A DNA stretch of 64,000 nt from Bacteroidota bacterium (GTDB lineage: Bacteria > Bacteroidota > Bacteroidia > Bacteroidales > F082), in assembly GCA_016845175.1 (NCBI GenBank), contig JAERTD010000035.1:62001-126000 (forward strand). The letters run 5' to 3'. Both the position numbers and the translations under genes were made by a program. The notes under the pieces were generated by a model. That model saw only the letters and a list, made by a program, of their open reading frames with translations, was not told where the DNA came from and searched no databases. Of the stretch, positions 36,101 through 43,553 are shown piece by piece (positions within the stretch are counted from its first letter, which is position 1; each line of letters begins with the position of its first letter).

Positions 36101-36446
36101 GATCAATTCCGAGTTACGCTTTCCTGTTTTTAGCTATTTGTCGGGAACACCTTTGAGTTCTAGCTTCCTCAGAAATTTCCAAATCGTTGCCTTCGGTGAT
36201 ATCGGAACCGCATGGACCGGTCTTAACCCCTACTCCAAGGAAAATGCCCTATACACCAGCACGGTAAATAGCGGTCCCATTCATGCCACTGTTGAGATTC
36301 AAAAGGAGCCCATTGTAGGAGGTTTGGGGTTCGGTGCCCGTGCCCACTTATTCGGTTATTTTATCCGTGGAGATGTTTCCTGGGGACTTGAAGATTATGA
36401 ATTCAACGAACCTGTTTATTTTTTATCACTAAGCCTCGATTTTTAA
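33114..36446 (+). CDS. Large envelope protein: TolB/PD40-like propeller plus C-terminal beta-barrel-like domain
   Basis: A 1110-residue exported protein (leader about 1-31, ending DYAQ) starting with TTG at 33114. Residues about 40-280 look like a gluzincin-type MA domain in layout but lack a HExxH. About 300-560 contain TolB-like propeller blades such as PHFSPYGDYLAYVSNESGK, YPLLAWHPTGKLLAYV and PRFINRSRQIVFSSN. After a disordered Ser/Gly-rich linker (about 680-705), the last 400 residues are amphipathic beta strands ending in YFLSLSLDF, typical of an outer-membrane barrel with a terminal Phe. Similar proteins are annotated only as TolB-like. A role in envelope integrity or transport is possible but unproven. 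No operon partners are visible. Confidence 0.8.
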   Translation: MNTVCHHIYKKAGKKALLLGILMLVALTDYAQFYNGSNMTFGKNRVQYREFLWTYYKFDDIDTYFYRNGKELAQYTAQYAKLKIPEIEAKIESGLDKKIQFIVYNNLSDLKQSNIGLMSEQDYNTGGITHIIGSKVFIYFNGNHIHFEEQIKAGIAEVLFNQMMFGGSLGKQVKTSTFFSLPDWYKIGIISYLSKDWDVNFDNHLRDGILSGRYDKLNNLTGEDAIYAGHSLWRFVAMQYGKSAVSNIIHMTSVSNSIDKGFLYVTGMPYKLMIEEWRDYYRHEYGSMAETVQQPSQLLDIKYKSDRVYSQPHFSPYGDYLAYVSNESGKKKIFLHHLPTDKRKRIFKTGVMIDTKTDYSYPLLAWHPTGKLLAYVIEEKGQVWLYFYNLEEKKHSKQILYDVQKITDFSYSDNGQNLVMSAVQKGQSDVFVFNIAASSFDRITNDIYSELNPRFINRSRQIVFSSNRVNDTLGIEEKGLIDLPKTFDLFAFDYQNRDPVLRRITNTPLASEIKPESYGLNTISYLSNENGIYNSYLAVLDSSVSSVDTAIHYRYFIHSKATTNYSRNIIDQNSSLTAGKKAMIYFQNNSWKIYTEPLLTYNDSPELSLETSPYMEYLQLNETTMPATVKQEVVESVADSLLDAGVVAEKPQYTRKRFRMVYLDDNGNEVIGKPSKSSRSSGGTIQGSETLADGEPSGKFIVPKRLNYNVEYFINQLVSQVDFNYINYNYQSFTGGGPIYLNPGFNMFFQVGVTDLMEDYRIAGGVRLNFSLINNEYIFSYANLKKRLDKEIVFHRNTIEVPSYYTLFRVHTHELFYILKWPFNEALSLRGTAFYRNEMYVALSTDQFNLEIPNQFANWLGVKGELVFDNTRSLGMNLYKGMRYKLFAEYHHMVGVIQEYQYVPQESQFNLMVVGADVRHYTKIHRNFIWANRFAASTSFGESPLIYYMGGVDNWMFPKFNNNTPIDYSQNYAYQTLATNMRGFNQNIRNGNSFAVINSELRFPVFSYLSGTPLSSSFLRNFQIVAFGDIGTAWTGLNPYSKENALYTSTVNSGPIHATVEIQKEPIVGGLGFGARAHLFGYFIRGDVSWGLEDYEFNEPVYFLSLSLDF

Positions 36447-36759
36447 GCTATTTTTGCTTCTGGAAAAGCAGAGAAACGCGAGCACACAAGCCTTGCAGAA
36501 TTTTGCATTGGAAAACTTGAATTGATATAGTAAAACTGTGCCAAAAATTAATCTTTAGAATTTTTTTCCAGTTATAACGATATAAGCACTTAGTTTTCCG
36601 CAGTTTAATTTTTATTCACCCAGCACTGTTAATAAATTACAAGACCATAAGTGAGATTCTATTGTATATTGCATCACTTAAAAGGCGCTCCACATATTTT
36701 TTCAAAAGCCTGATTTTTAACCAGATACCAACAGAATCTAATTAATATCACTAACTTAG
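36447..36759. other. Leader/intergenic region before nrdJ, no gene seen
   Basis: These 313 bases are AT-rich and hold no credible frame. A TATTTTTG box at 36449-36456 points toward nrdJ but would imply a leader of about 300 bases. I looked for a cobalamin riboswitch and for paired NrdR boxes because of the downstream B12-dependent reductase and saw neither signature. Confidence 0.5.
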
Positions 36760-39501
36760 ATGGACAACAATTTATTCTTGAATTTTGAGGGGAAAACAAA
36801 AGCAAAATCAGCTGAGCAGGGCTCGTCAGAGGAGACAGAAAAGAGTTTTTACGATAAAGTATTAGAAGAGAGAACGACACCAGAGATGAAGGAAGAAGTA
36901 ATGGCTGAAACTGCCACATCAAAATTAAAATTAACAGAAAAGCCAGCTGCTAAATCAAAGAAATCTAAGAAAACAGCTGTGCCCACCCAACAATATTCTC
37001 ATGAAGAAGTTTTAGAGGCTGCCACCAAGTATTTTGATGGTGACACCCTTGCTGCCAATGTGTGGATGAATAAGTATGCCCTGAAAGATAGCAAAGGAAA
37101 CTTATATGAGCTTACTCCCTTTGATATGCACCACCGCATAGCAGGGGAAATTTCAAGAATAGAAAATAAATATCCCAACCCCTTAAGTGAGGATGAAATC
37201 TTCCAGGTATTGGATCATTTCAAATATATAATCCCTGCAGGAAGCCCCATGGCCGGAATTGGAAACGACTTTCAGGTATCTTCACTTTCCAACTGTTTTG
37301 TCATTGGTAATGATGGTGATTCTGACTCCTATGGAGGCATCATGAAGATTGATCAGGAGCAGGTACAACTCATGAAACGCAGGGGTGGTGTTGGACATGA
37401 CCTTACCCACATTCGTCCCAGCGGCAGTCCGGTAAAAAATACAGCCTTAACATCGACCGGTGTGGTGCCATTTATGGAACGTTACTCCAACTCAACCCGT
37501 GAGGTTGCCCAGGACGGACGTCGCGGTGCCTTGATGCTGAGTATTGGAGTAATACATCCTGATGCGGAGCATTTCATAGATGCCAAAATGGAACAAGGCA
37601 AAGTAACCGGTGCCAATGTTTCGGTAAAAATGGATGATGAGTTTATGAAAGCGGTGAAGAATGACACCACTTACAAACAACAATATCCCATTCAATCCGA
37701 CAAACCAAAATATACTCAGGAAATTGAAGCAAGACCTCTGTGGAACAAAATCATCCACAATGCATGGTCATCAGCCGAACCTGGCATCCTTTTCTGGGAT
37801 ACCGTGATCAAAGAATCCATACCGGATAATTATTCAGATTATGGATTCAAGACTGTTTCAACCAATCCCTGTGGTGAGATTCCACTATGTCCTTATGACA
37901 GCTGTCGTTTGCTGGCCATTAACCTTTACAGTTATGTAGAAAAGCCCTTTACCAAAGAAGCCTATTTCAATGGTGACCTTTTCACAAAACATGCCCGTAT
38001 TGCACAGCGCATGATGGATGACATTGTCGACCTGGAAGTTGAAAAAGTAGATGCCATTCTTGAAAAAATCGATGCGGATCCTGAGTCAGATGAAATTAAA
38101 ACTGTGGAACGCCGCCTCTGGGAAAAGATCCGTGAAAAATCCATTCAAGGCCGTCGTACAGGTATAGGTATCACTGCAGAAGGCGATATGCTTGCCGCTC
38201 TTGGGCTTCGTTATGGATCAAAAGATGCCATCAATTTCTCAACCGAAGTACACAAATTACTGGCTTTGGAAGTATACCGCTCTTCAGTAGATCTGGCAGA
38301 GCAAAGAGGTGCCTTCCCCATTTACGAAACCAAAAGAGAAAAAGGCAATCCCTTCATCGACAGGATTAAAGAAAATGCCCCTGGTGTTTATGAAAAGATG
38401 ACCCATGTGGGCCGCCGTAATATCTCCATGCTTACCATAGCCCCAACGGGCAGTGTGAGTATCTGTACACAAACCACCTCAGGCATAGAACCTGTTTTTA
38501 TGGTATCCTATAAGCGTCGCAGAAAGGTTAATCCCAACGACAAAAATGTGGTGGTAAGCTTTGTTGATGAAGTAGGCGACAACTGGGAAGAGTATAATGT
38601 ATTCCATCCCAAATTTGAGGTATGGCTAGACGTCAATGGCTATGATGTAGCAGAGGTTAAAAACTTTTCTGATGAAGAGTTGAGTAAGGTCATTGCCCTC
38701 TCACCATATTATCAGGCCTCTTCCGCCGATATCGATTGGGTGAGTAAAGTGCAAATGCAGGGCGACATCCAGAAATGGGTAGACCACTCCATTAGCGTTA
38801 CCGTTAATGTTCCTCAGGATGTAACTGAAGAATTGGTGAGTGATATCTATCTCAAAGCATGGGAAAGTGGCTGCAAAGGCATGACCATCTATCGTGAAGG
38901 ATCACGCTCGGGCGTACTCGTTTCCAATGAAAAGAAAGAGAATAAAAACGATTTTATCGAAACCAAAGCACCTTCACGTCCCAAAACCATTGAGGCTGAC
39001 GTGATCCGATTCCAGAACAATTACGAGAAGTGGATTGCTGTTATTGGTAAAATTAATAACAAACCTTACGAAGTTTTTACAGGAAAGTCTGAAGATTTTT
39101 ACCTGCCACCCTATGTTGAAAATGGCTGGGTTACTCGTGTAAAACCAAAGGACGAAAGAGCACGTTACGACTTTGAATTTGAAGATAAACAAGGATACAG
39201 AATATCTGTTCCAGCCTTGTCAAGATCCTTCGAACAGGAATTCTGGAATTATGCCAAGCTCATCTCCGGTGTACTGCGTCATGGGATGCCATTACCCTAC
39301 GTCATCGACCTCATCTCAAACCTAACTGTTTCTGAGGACAATATCAACACCTGGAAGAATGGTGTGGTGAGGGCATTGAAACGCTTTGTTCCCGATGGCA
39401 CTTCGGTAGATACCAAATGTCCTGATTGTGGAGAAGACACCTTAATATATGAGGACGGCTGCCTGATCTGCAAATCATGCGGACATTCCAAATGCAGCTA
39501 A
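36760..39501 (+). CDS. nrdJ: Adenosylcobalamin-dependent (class II) ribonucleotide reductase
   Basis: NrdJ makes deoxyribonucleotides using coenzyme B12 to start radical chemistry, with or without oxygen. The 913-residue protein has a charged N-terminal extension (1-85), then the catalytic barrel. Cys179 (SLSNCFV) is the first redox cysteine. NPCGEIPLCPYDSC holds the radical Cys371 and Glu373, and Cys382 is the partner cysteine 11 residues later, the spacing seen in Thermotoga NrdJ. TIAPTGSVSIC is the phosphate-binding loop. A TSCPD-like domain and a zinc-ribbon tail with CPDCGEDT, CLICKSCGHSKC close the protein and supply the re-reducing cysteines. The gene stands alone and is followed by a clear terminator. 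Confidence 0.95.
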   Translation: MDNNLFLNFEGKTKAKSAEQGSSEETEKSFYDKVLEERTTPEMKEEVMAETATSKLKLTEKPAAKSKKSKKTAVPTQQYSHEEVLEAATKYFDGDTLAANVWMNKYALKDSKGNLYELTPFDMHHRIAGEISRIENKYPNPLSEDEIFQVLDHFKYIIPAGSPMAGIGNDFQVSSLSNCFVIGNDGDSDSYGGIMKIDQEQVQLMKRRGGVGHDLTHIRPSGSPVKNTALTSTGVVPFMERYSNSTREVAQDGRRGALMLSIGVIHPDAEHFIDAKMEQGKVTGANVSVKMDDEFMKAVKNDTTYKQQYPIQSDKPKYTQEIEARPLWNKIIHNAWSSAEPGILFWDTVIKESIPDNYSDYGFKTVSTNPCGEIPLCPYDSCRLLAINLYSYVEKPFTKEAYFNGDLFTKHARIAQRMMDDIVDLEVEKVDAILEKIDADPESDEIKTVERRLWEKIREKSIQGRRTGIGITAEGDMLAALGLRYGSKDAINFSTEVHKLLALEVYRSSVDLAEQRGAFPIYETKREKGNPFIDRIKENAPGVYEKMTHVGRRNISMLTIAPTGSVSICTQTTSGIEPVFMVSYKRRRKVNPNDKNVVVSFVDEVGDNWEEYNVFHPKFEVWLDVNGYDVAEVKNFSDEELSKVIALSPYYQASSADIDWVSKVQMQGDIQKWVDHSISVTVNVPQDVTEELVSDIYLKAWESGCKGMTIYREGSRSGVLVSNEKKENKNDFIETKAPSRPKTIEADVIRFQNNYEKWIAVIGKINNKPYEVFTGKSEDFYLPPYVENGWVTRVKPKDERARYDFEFEDKQGYRISVPALSRSFEQEFWNYAKLISGVLRHGMPLPYVIDLISNLTVSEDNINTWKNGVVRALKRFVPDGTSVDTKCPDCGEDTLIYEDGCLICKSCGHSKCS

Positions 39502-39520
39502 TCTAAAAGAAATATCATAA

Positions 39521-39552
39521 AAAAAACCCGGCCAAATTGGTCGGGTTTTTTT
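39521..39552. terminator. Two-way intrinsic terminator after nrdJ
   Basis: ACCCGGCC and GGTCGGGT pair (one G-T) around the loop AAATT (39526-39546). The stem is flanked by A bases on the left and a run of seven T bases on the right. It serves nrdJ on the plus strand and the small repeat-protein gene on the minus strand. Confidence 0.85.
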
Positions 39553-39572
39553 ATATGTACTGGCTTCCACTC

Positions 39573-39974
39573 CTAGAAGTGAAGCTTATGGTAATCAAAC
39601 TTCTGATTATCGCCATAGGTTTTGATTTTATTGGCAATATGAAGAAATATATCCAGTTCTTTTTTCTTAAGCCACGCCAGAGAAGCCTGCTTCCCATGAA
39701 TGGCATCTGCCATAACAATCAGAAAATCAAACTCAAAACGCTGCAACCAGGCAATGGCATCAGGCTTTTTGTCAATGGCACCATCAAAAGCAACAAATTG
39801 AGGATAGTTGTTTTTCATGAGCCAGTCCAGGGCTTCTTTACTCCCCCTGATGCCACTACTTAAGGCAGCCAATTCAGGATAACCGTTTTCCAGCAACCAG
39901 GTAAGGAATGCTCCATCATCCTCACTAAATGTTTCGCCAAAGGCCATGAGTATTTTGGGTGGATAATCAAGCAT
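39573..39974 (-). CDS. Small protein built from about four 25-residue helical repeats, unknown function
   Basis: I do not recognise this 133-residue protein. Its sequence aligns with itself: AFLTWLLENGYPELAALSSG, ALDWLMKNNYPQFVAFDGAI, AIAWLQRFEFDFLIVMADAI and SLAWLKKKELDIFLHIANKI recur every 25-26 residues (about residues 22-122). Each unit has an A-x-x-W-L helix start, a variable turn, and a second short helix, and units are joined by small polar loops. It is probably a compact alpha-solenoid with no signal peptide or membrane segment, suggesting a cytosolic binding protein. It has its own terminator (shared with nrdJ) and lies 73 bp after fbaA on the minus strand, so it could be read through from fbaA. 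Confidence 0.75.
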   Translation of the reverse strand: MLDYPPKILMAFGETFSEDDGAFLTWLLENGYPELAALSSGIRGSKEALDWLMKNNYPQFVAFDGAIDKKPDAIAWLQRFEFDFLIVMADAIHGKQASLAWLKKKELDIFLHIANKIKTYGDNQKFDYHKLHF

Positions 39975-40046
39975 TTTTTTCAGTTTTAATTAAGTAAAAA
40001 GTAAAACTACGGATTCCCGGTCAATTAACCAGGCAATACCGGGTGA

Positions 40047-41126
40047 TTATACGTACCTGTTCATACAGTTCAGATCTTCAAAGGCCTGAACCAATCGCTC
40101 CACCATGGATACTTCAGCTTCGCGTAACCATTTACGTGGATCGTAATACTTTTTGTTGGGAATATCATCTCCATCTGGGTTTCCAATCTGACCTTGCAAA
40201 TAACCATGGAATTTGGCTTCATACTCCCTCACACCATCCCAGCTGGCCCATTGGGTATCCGTATCAATATTCATTTTAATCACACCATAGGAAATGGCTT
40301 CCTTGATCTTGGCAGCTTCGGATCCCGATCCTCCATGAAATACAAAATCAACAGGGTTGCTGGACGTATTAAATTTTTCCTCAATAAACTTTTGTGAGTG
40401 ATCCAGGATCCCAGGCTCCAGCCTTACATTCCCGGGCTTGTATACACCATGGACATTACCGAAGGCTGCAGCCACAGTAAAACGATGACTCACCTCTGAT
40501 AACACTTCATATGCACGACCCACTTCTTCAGGTTGGGTGTATAATTTGGAAATGTCCACATCAGTGTTGTCCACACCATCTTCTTCACCACCGGTAATTC
40601 CCAGTTCAATTTCCAGTGTCATGCCCATGGGATCCATGATTTCCAGATATTTCTTGCAAATGGCAAGATTCTCTTCCAAAGCTTCCTCAGACAAATCAAG
40701 CATATGTGAGCTGAACAAAGGCTTGCCATGTGTTTTGAAGAAAGCCTGACCTGCTTCCAACAGACCATCAATCCATGGTAGTAATTTTTTGGCCGCATGA
40801 TCAGTGTGAAGGATCACGGGAACACCATAATGTTCTGCCATCTGATGCACATGCATAGCACCTGATACACTTCCGGCAATGGCCGCTGCATGACCTTCCG
40901 CTTTCATGCCTTTTCCGGCATAGAATGCACCTCCTCCATTGGAGAATTGAATGATCACTGGTGAATTAACTTTGGCAGCTGCTTCAAGCACGCCATTAAT
41001 GGAATTGGTGCCCACCACATTTACAGCAGGTAATGCATAGCCAGCCTCTTTGGCAGCTTTAAAGATGAGTTGTACATCGTCACCGGTTACCACACCGGGT
41101 CGTATTTTTTCAGTGAGTTTTATCAT
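40047..41126 (-). CDS. fbaA: Fructose-bisphosphate aldolase, class IIA
   Basis: This zinc-dependent enzyme cleaves fructose-1,6-bisphosphate in glycolysis and makes it in gluconeogenesis. The 359-residue length and sequence follow E. coli FbaA. VILHTDHAAKKLLPWIDGLL carries the Asp/His of the active site, LEIELGITGGEEDGVDNT follows, FGNVHGVYKPGNV holds a zinc His, FVFHGGSGS holds the last zinc His and phosphate loop, and MNIDTDTQWASW closes the site. The start is ATG 41126, 26 bases after a good -7 box. It is probably monocistronic or linked only to the small repeat protein downstream. Confidence 0.96.
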   Translation of the reverse strand: MIKLTEKIRPGVVTGDDVQLIFKAAKEAGYALPAVNVVGTNSINGVLEAAAKVNSPVIIQFSNGGGAFYAGKGMKAEGHAAAIAGSVSGAMHVHQMAEHYGVPVILHTDHAAKKLLPWIDGLLEAGQAFFKTHGKPLFSSHMLDLSEEALEENLAICKKYLEIMDPMGMTLEIELGITGGEEDGVDNTDVDISKLYTQPEEVGRAYEVLSEVSHRFTVAAAFGNVHGVYKPGNVRLEPGILDHSQKFIEEKFNTSSNPVDFVFHGGSGSEAAKIKEAISYGVIKMNIDTDTQWASWDGVREYEAKFHGYLQGQIGNPDGDDIPNKKYYDPRKWLREAEVSMVERLVQAFEDLNCMNRYV

Positions 41127-41152
41127 TGTTTTCGTATTAATAATCTTGCAGT

Positions 41153-41160
41153 CAAAGTTA
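41153..41160 (-). promoter_or_regulatory. Predicted -7 box for fbaA
   Basis: The minus strand reads TAACTTTG, a full match to TAnnTTTG, 26 bases before the fbaA ATG. The same octamer is used in the manA/GT9 promoters and upstream of exbB. Confidence 0.5.
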
Positions 41161-41308
41161 CTGTTTTTGAGCCAGCTGTTTTTATTCCCGGACGAAATTA
41201 AGGCAAGCTATACATATATGAGCTCATAGTGGATGAAAAGTATGGGTTGAAAACGATTGCGGCAATACGTCATATAATAAATAATTCCATTGGAATTACA
41301 TTCCGGGC

Positions 41309-43246
41309 CTAAGCTTCATTCCGCTTAAGCAACTCAAAATGCTGTTTCACCATGGTCAGCAATTCGTTCTTATTTACAGGTTTTGCTATATAATCATTGA
41401 AACCGGCTTCCATGAATTTATCCTTATCTCCTGCCATAGCATAGGCTGTTTGAGCAATAAAAGGTATCTGTTTATACTCAGGGTAAAGTTTTTTGATTTC
41501 CTGCATCAATTTTATTCCATCCCAGGGGGCTGGCAGGTTTATATCAAATAGCATGACCTCAAAAATATGTCCCTTTTTATGTGCATTGCCAATGATTTTC
41601 ATGGTATCTTCTCCATCCACTGCGGTCACAATTTTTCCGGTTTTCTTCAGCATTTTCTCAAGTACCATACGGTTCATCCGGTCATCTTCCACAATAAATA
41701 TATCAATCAAACCAAACTGTGGCGCGCTGGCAATAGCTACCGTGGGTTGAATTTCTTCAACTTCCGCGACACTCTCTCCAGACATGGCGGGCAGGCTGAT
41801 GGTGAGTTTGGTACCCTTTCCTTTCTTGGAGGATAGGGTGATGCTTCCGCCCATCAAATGGATCAGTTTTTGGGAAAGGGTTAATCCCAGACCAATACCC
41901 TGATAGGAACGGGCATAGCCTTCACTTTCCTGACGGAAGGATTCAAAAATCACTTCCTGGCTTTTCTCATCAATACCAATACCAGTATCTTTAATTTCAA
42001 CATTGATGGATTTATCCTGCTCAATATGTTCAGCAGTCACTGTGATAAACCCCTTTTCAGTATATTTTAAGGCATTATCAACCAGAATATTAACCACACG
42101 CGACAAATTAGATTCGTCGGTACGTACTTTAGGAAGATCTTTGGGGTATTTGGTTTTAAAGATAAGGCCTTTCTCGTTGGACTTAAATTTATAATGACTG
42201 GATAATTTATCCAATAGTTCGCCTATAGCCACCACTTCGTATTTCAATTCAATAGTATTGGCTTCAATACGAGAAATATCAATGATATTGGTCAGTAGAT
42301 TCATCAAACGATCCCCACTTGATTGTATACCTTTTGCATATTCATACAATTCCTCATTGCCAAGAACAGCCAATTCTGTTTCCAGCAATCCCGAAAACCC
42401 AATGATTCCGTTGAGAGGTGTTCGTATTTCATGACTCATATTGGCCATAAAGGCATTCTTCAAATAGTTGGCTTCTTCTGCCTTCTTTAAGGTCTTTTTG
42501 AGTTCCAGATCTTTTATGCGTCTTTCCTTGATCTCAACCATTAAATCTTTGGTGCGCTCATCTATAGCTGCTTCTAGTTCGGCATTAAATTTCTGAAGCT
42601 TTAAAGTCTGCTCTTCCTTTTCACGTGTTTTCCTTTGTACTGCCTGGCTTAGTTTCCGTTCTGAAATAAACCTGTAAACCAAAATAGAAGCCACTACCAT
42701 TCCCAAAAGTGCAAAAGCTACCAGTAAATAGAATCGTTTGCTCTCCAGTTCGATAATTTCTTCCTGTTCCTCAATGGTAGTCTGTAAATGAGCCTGCTCT
42801 GATTTTTTCCCAACAAGTACCTCACTTTCCAAATGGCCTGCCCTGATCGCCTCACCTCTTTCATGAAAAGCACTATCGCTTATCTCAGCATACATCTTTA
42901 GATATCGGTAAGAAGATGCCAAATCGGAAACTGATTCATAATAAAGGGCCAATAAGCCATAGGTTTCTTTTTTTATTTCAGCCGAACTGAGGCTATCGGG
43001 AATTTCCAACACCTGCTGAGCAAGGGCAAGTGACTTGCTTTTATCAATATAATGATAAAGCCCCGCCAACTGACTCAATATCTCAGCTTGTTCATGGGTT
43101 GCGGTTTGATCCAAAACCGTTTCAAGTGAATCTATTTTCAGGGCTATAAGCCCGGGAGACATAGAAGTTCTTTGCCCTGGCTGAGCCATCAGTCCCATGG
43201 AAAAAACAACCATAAAAAAGCAGGTGAAAATATATTTCAGGATCAT
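41309..43246 (-). CDS. Hybrid histidine kinase with periplasmic helical-repeat sensor
   Basis: A 645-residue membrane kinase. A signal peptide (1-21, ending LMAQ) precedes a helical, TPR-like periplasmic domain (30-165; AEILSQLAGLYHYIDKSKSL, ETYGLLALYYESVSDLASSY). One membrane helix follows (170-192), then a coiled coil (200-262), HisKA with His272 ([12 protein letters not shown]), HATPase (375-490; LVDNALKYT, DTGIGID, QGIGLGLT) and one receiver with Asp568 (LFDINLPAPWDG) and Lys in IAKPVN. Two extra residues sit in the receiver's D-x-x-x-P loop. No partner regulator is adjacent. The gene is isolated, flanked by fbaA and the carboxylase operon, and divergent from the latter. Confidence 0.9.
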   Translation of the reverse strand: MILKYIFTCFFMVVFSMGLMAQPGQRTSMSPGLIALKIDSLETVLDQTATHEQAEILSQLAGLYHYIDKSKSLALAQQVLEIPDSLSSAEIKKETYGLLALYYESVSDLASSYRYLKMYAEISDSAFHERGEAIRAGHLESEVLVGKKSEQAHLQTTIEEQEEIIELESKRFYLLVAFALLGMVVASILVYRFISERKLSQAVQRKTREKEEQTLKLQKFNAELEAAIDERTKDLMVEIKERRIKDLELKKTLKKAEEANYLKNAFMANMSHEIRTPLNGIIGFSGLLETELAVLGNEELYEYAKGIQSSGDRLMNLLTNIIDISRIEANTIELKYEVVAIGELLDKLSSHYKFKSNEKGLIFKTKYPKDLPKVRTDESNLSRVVNILVDNALKYTEKGFITVTAEHIEQDKSINVEIKDTGIGIDEKSQEVIFESFRQESEGYARSYQGIGLGLTLSQKLIHLMGGSITLSSKKGKGTKLTISLPAMSGESVAEVEEIQPTVAIASAPQFGLIDIFIVEDDRMNRMVLEKMLKKTGKIVTAVDGEDTMKIIGNAHKKGHIFEVMLFDINLPAPWDGIKLMQEIKKLYPEYKQIPFIAQTAYAMAGDKDKFMEAGFNDYIAKPVNKNELLTMVKQHFELLKRNEA

Positions 43247-43553
43247 TCCAACACCAGTTTTGTCATTAGGATTACCAAAGATACTGAATTCCGTAAATAA
43301 AAGGAATCAGTTAGCTCACACACACTTTCAGCCAAAAATCAATGTTTCAAATGGCTTCATTACAATTAAGTAAATGAAATAATCATCCTTCAATTACTAC
43401 ATCAAAGCATCCCTATTCCTCTTGGCAGCTACTGTTAATTTTGTTCCTACGTATCGATTAACAAATTCAGATTTTTATATCTTTAACCCCTCCAAACAAC
43501 ATTACAATTGCACTTAACTAACTGTTAATCTACACATTAAAGGTGACATCCTT
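43247..43553. other. Divergent intergenic region with no gene seen
   Basis: These 307 AT-rich bases separate the divergent kinase and carboxylase genes, so promoters for both must lie here. The best plus-strand candidate is an imperfect TATCTTTA around 43480, but it lacks the final G of the -7 consensus. No RNA gene, hairpin or open frame stands out. Confidence 0.45.

Noticed and set aside
36447-36759. Cobalamin riboswitch or NrdR box before nrdJ
   Set aside because: No recognisable B12-box core and no paired palindromic NrdR sites were seen by eye.
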